From positions 744,001 to 808,000 of the forward strand of contig JAWZYV010019487.1 in the NCBI GenBank assembly GCA_038373885.1: DNA of 64,000 bases. The letters run 5' to 3'. Shown here piece by piece: positions 60,485 through 64,000 of the stretch. Numbering within the stretch: position 1 is the stretch's first letter; each line of letters starts with the position of its first letter. The translations under genes and the position numbers were made by a program. The DNA comes from Cheiracanthium punctorium (Eukaryota > Arthropoda > Arachnida > Araneae > Cheiracanthiidae). The notes beneath the pieces were generated by a model, which saw nothing but the letters and a program-made list of their open reading frames with translations, made no database searches and was not told where the DNA came from.

Positions 60485-60798
60485 CTGGGCCTTATTACCA
60501 CAAGGCCAACTAGGCCTCGGCCTAGGAGCCCCAAAATTATTAAAATAGTTTGTGTAATTCTTACAAAATTTACTATAAAAAACACTAATGATAATAAATA
60601 AACAGCTGCTCTTTTAAAACATATGCCGCCTTGCGAAAGTGGTTACTTACACTGTATTCAGGGACAAAACAAACGTCATATTAAGATCCATAGCATTCCA
60701 TTATGGAACGTTCATCGACATGACGACATTTGAACGTATAAATTCCCGTATAGGGGTTCCAATAGGTTCTAAGCCTAAGATGTCTTTGTCAGGCCCTG
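60485..60798. mobile_element. hAT-like MITE (314 bp)
   Basis: It starts CTGGGCCTTATTACCACAAG and ends TTTGTCAGGCCCTG, inverted at the tips. An 8-bp target duplication, CTCATACC (60477-60484) / CTCACACC (60799-60806), has one mismatch. CAGGGCC-type tips and 8-bp duplications fit hAT elements. Confidence 0.65.
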
Positions 60799-63700
60799 CT
60801 CACACCTAAACCGTATTTAAAGAAATTAGAAAACCAAGCTACAAGGCAAATAGTAGTAAATGTATATTACTTATTATTGTAGTTAGGCTTTGCGCAAAAC
60901 TACAGTTCGAAGTATTTACTCTTATAAAAATTATTCACAATTTATTTCTTTATAAATATAAGACAAAAAAAAATTGATAAAACTAAGAAAAGTAACACTA
61001 CTTTACGATACAGCCGCTTTATAGTAAAGTACTATAGAGCATGTCAACATGACGTCAATGGAAAGACATATTCTTTGCCGCAGATTCTGACTATGATGTA
61101 ATTATTGCTCACATTGTATTTCTACTGAATAAAACCTAGAAAAAAAAAACTGTGAAAATATAAACTGAAATTATCTTTGATTACGATAAAACATAACACG
61201 CCCCTAAGAAATCCAAGCCGAAAATTTCTTCACAAATCTAGCCCATCACAAACACGTAACAATTTCAATATAATATTTTTTCTTTCTGTTTAAAATCTCA
61301 TTTCTTCCCTGAAACATGTTGCAACACCAATATTTCTCCAGCCGGGTCTTCAAATTTCTTCACGTTCTTATACAGCGGCGTAAGCAAGATAGCACTCTAA
61401 TACTTATTTCTCGTTGGTATCTATAACACTTCTTTTACAGCATTGTTGATCTATAGTCTCCACCCTTAAGGAGTCTGCAAAGCTTACTGCGAGAAGTTCC
61501 TTATTTTTAGACTAAACCAATGCCGATAATTATTTCGAATACTGACATTGAAAATTTAGAAAATTCCTAAGATTCTTGCGCGAGATTTTTTATTTTATAA
61601 ATTTAGCATGAAAGAGATTCTCTCTAAGACATGTTGGTCTTTCGTCTCGTCTGCAACTAGAAAGTCTTGGCATCCTTTTAATAACTTACAAATAATGCGC
61701 TACACCTTTCCTTGCCAAACTATTCAAAAATAAGCAAGGAAACTCACGGATAGAATTAATAAATGTTAACTTCAAGGCAGCTTTTTTAAGACCTAGCAAG
61801 GAAACTCATCATCAGAAGAACGTATGGATGCAATGGGCTGTGGACCCTCAGCCGAAATGACAGACGGGGAAATAATAATTATTTTATACAATATCAGCAA
61901 CACTCAGCTAATAATTTCATTTGATGATAAAAAAGAAAAACTTTCAGTTTTGTCTACCATTTTAATAATGAAAATTCTTAAAATGATAGACAAAGAAGAG
62001 CTGTTTGAAAAGTCACGAACTAAAACAGAAGAAATTTTATAAAGTATGGAAAACCTCCCAAAAATCTGAGTTAAAATGAAAAGAGAAGACTCCCCACAGT
62101 AGTTCCTGGACGAATTGATATTTATTTTTGATTTAGATAAAGACCAACGAACAACTTATTTTAGTATGGGGTGAGGGAGCTAACTGGAATGATGTTTTTT
62201 TCTCTTTGCAACCTAAAAACACACAGTAGTTCTTGCAGAGGCCGCACTCGCAAATCTGCTGCCGAAAAAGAATGTGATTATACATTCGGTCTACGCCATG
62301 ATAAAAGTGAATCAGCAACGCAAATTGGGTGAGTTTTGGCAAATACATGAACTTTGTTACATTTCCGAATACGAGTTAGTGATTGTACAAAACAACCGGT
62401 TAACGTGTGACAAATGTACAATCCCCAGTTTACTACATTTACTGTAATGTATGTACAAGACATTGAAAGATGTATGAATTATAATCTTAAACGTCACTTC
62501 ATAACTTCTGAAACATTCGATGCATTACATAATCCTTATTTAAATATCTTTTTATAAAAGCCTATAATGATCACAGCTTTTTTAAAAAGATACATTTCTT
62601 TATTAAGTAATTTAGACTTATTTAACAATATTTCAAGGCCTTGGACAGAAACTTTCATAAATTGTGATTTCATTAGACTCAGAATACTTCAAATACACCA
62701 AAATTGAAATTTTGGTTCCTTTTCAAAATAGTAGTGTTTAAAATATCAGTAAATGAACTTAAAATTGAACATTTGATAGACCATTTGTAAAAATTCTGGA
62801 CACTGTCGCGCATTCCGATTTCCAAAAGCATAACTCTATCAATACAGTAGCCAGCCAATAGCTCTCTTAATTTTCACTGTAAAGAAATAAAAATTTCTTA
62901 TATGCAAACAAAGCTGAAATATATCGTAGTAAATAAAACGCAATGGTTTGTACTAGGAACTTAAAAGTTGGCAAAGTGAAAAAAATTATTAATTAATATT
63001 TCCTTTTTGAAAATCAAAATTTAAAAATAAATACCGTTAGATAAAAATTTATTGCATAGATAAAATTTTTTAAAAAGTCAGATTTTATAAATCTTATTAT
63101 CATTTTATGCCTAAATTTTGTTCAGGATATTCGATATGAGTTCGAAATAATTGCAGTAAAATTTGTGAAACGTTTGAAAGTTAAAAGGTACTGCGGGGTT
63201 CTTGCGGCCTCTTTTCATGTCGGGAAACTATGACAAGGGGTCACAAGGTGGATATAAATATTGTAAATAAATGGAATTGAATACAATTTATCATTGACAA
63301 ATTTTTGTGGATATATACACATGTATTGGTTTTTAAATTTTGAAAATATAATAAATAAGATCTTTTTTGATTACAAACTACTATAAAAACACGAGCAGAT
63401 GCATTAATTATTATTTATATATTATATTTAGCATTCCGATTTTGTCTGGACATGTAACCTCGATGTCTTAAGTCGTATCTCAATGCTAGAGTTCGAATAC
63501 ACTCACTGACGTAAAAAGTTAAGGGGACAGTTTACCTTTTCAATATTCTTTTTTTCATTTTAAAAAATATGGTACAAATGATGAACTGAATGCATTTCAA
63601 CGTTCAACTAAAAGTACATTTTGAAATGATAAATCATTTTAAACCGCACATTTAATCAAAATAAAAAATAAATAAAAATCTTTTTTTAAATATCTCTACT

Positions 63701-63961
63701 ACATTAAAAAAAATTGCCAATTTTTTTTTATTTCAAATATATATTACACAAGACTGTGGATGGATTTTTAGATACATCTAATATAACATTTAATATAATT
63801 TTTCTACTGATATATGAGTAAAACAATGAAAAATAACATATCTTCATATCATTTCTGAAAGAAAAAAATATGAAAAAACTGAAGGCTAATTCCATCCACA
63901 GGTTTATCAGATATACACTAAAGAATATGTACAAAAAATTTCTAATCTTTATCTCAAAAAA

Positions 63962-63996
63962 AAAAAGAAAAAAGAAAGAAAGAAAGAAAGAAAGCT
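63962..63996. repeat. (AAAG)n microsatellite
   Basis: About seven GAAA units preceded by an A-rich run at the window end. Confidence 0.85.
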
Positions 63997-64000
63997 TTAG

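Larger units (their letters stand above)
60394..64000 (+). other. Start of gene B intron 6
   Basis: It contains a hAT-like MITE (60485-60798) and an AAAG run at 63962-63996. A 72-residue frame at 61824-62042 is not recognised. No exon matching gene A exon 7 is present, so the intron is at least 3.6 kb. Confidence 0.5.

Noticed and set aside
61824..62042. 72-residue frame beginning MDAMGCGPSAEMTDGE
   Set aside because: It faintly recalls pogo-type transposase linkers, but there is no motif, no inverted ends and no splice link to gene B.
63440..63500. AACCTCGATGTCTTAAGTCG, possible pogo-like end
   Set aside because: Only one weak end is seen and no inverted partner lies within the window.

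Overview
The window is eukaryotic, AT-rich, intron-rich animal DNA. Repeats point to an arthropod, most likely an arachnid: Tc1/mariner elements with a DUF4817-type helix-turn-helix, pogo-like and piggyBac-like MITEs, Helitrons, a non-LTR element with RNase H, a copia gag relic and a tRNA-derived SINE. The host assignment is inference. No prokaryotic-style operon, CRISPR array or functional tRNA/rRNA gene was seen.

Two host genes are supported, both on the + strand and both split by introns. Gene A has eight coding exons from 2309 to 19581 and encodes about 658 residues. Gene B has six coding exons from 36628 to 60393 (414 residues so far) and continues beyond the window. They are tandem paralogues. 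Both start MDSS, both have an unrelated low-complexity first exon, and the following exons match in order, phase and often exact length (77, 132 and 225 bp). The best conserved part is a tiny 77-bp exon coding a 26-residue motif. The central exons look like charged coiled coil. Gene A ends in a Ser/Pro-rich tail of YYDSLSP and TPDSS-type repeats. I do not recognise the family and assign no function.

Layout: 1-2300 upstream DNA with hAT-like MITEs and CGCCAAA repeats; 2.3-19.6 kb gene A, whose 6.5-kb intron 2 holds a 2-kb CGCCAAA element and a SINE; 19.6-36.6 kb intergenic transposon graveyard (CGCCAAA copies, a FEN1/PIN-like fragment, a non-LTR RNase H remnant, two head-to-tail Helitrons, hAT-like MITEs); 36.6-60.4 kb gene B, with introns filled by piggyBac-like, mariner, pogo-like, copia and DUF4817 remnants; 60.4-64 kb the start of gene B intron 6, almost featureless.

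The most interesting points are the paralogue pair with its conserved micro-exon, a piggyBac-like MITE 25 nt upstream of a gene B splice acceptor, a transposon 24 nt after a GC-type splice donor in gene A, a base-precise Helitron concatemer, and a nested series of short MITEs whose target duplications can be read directly.
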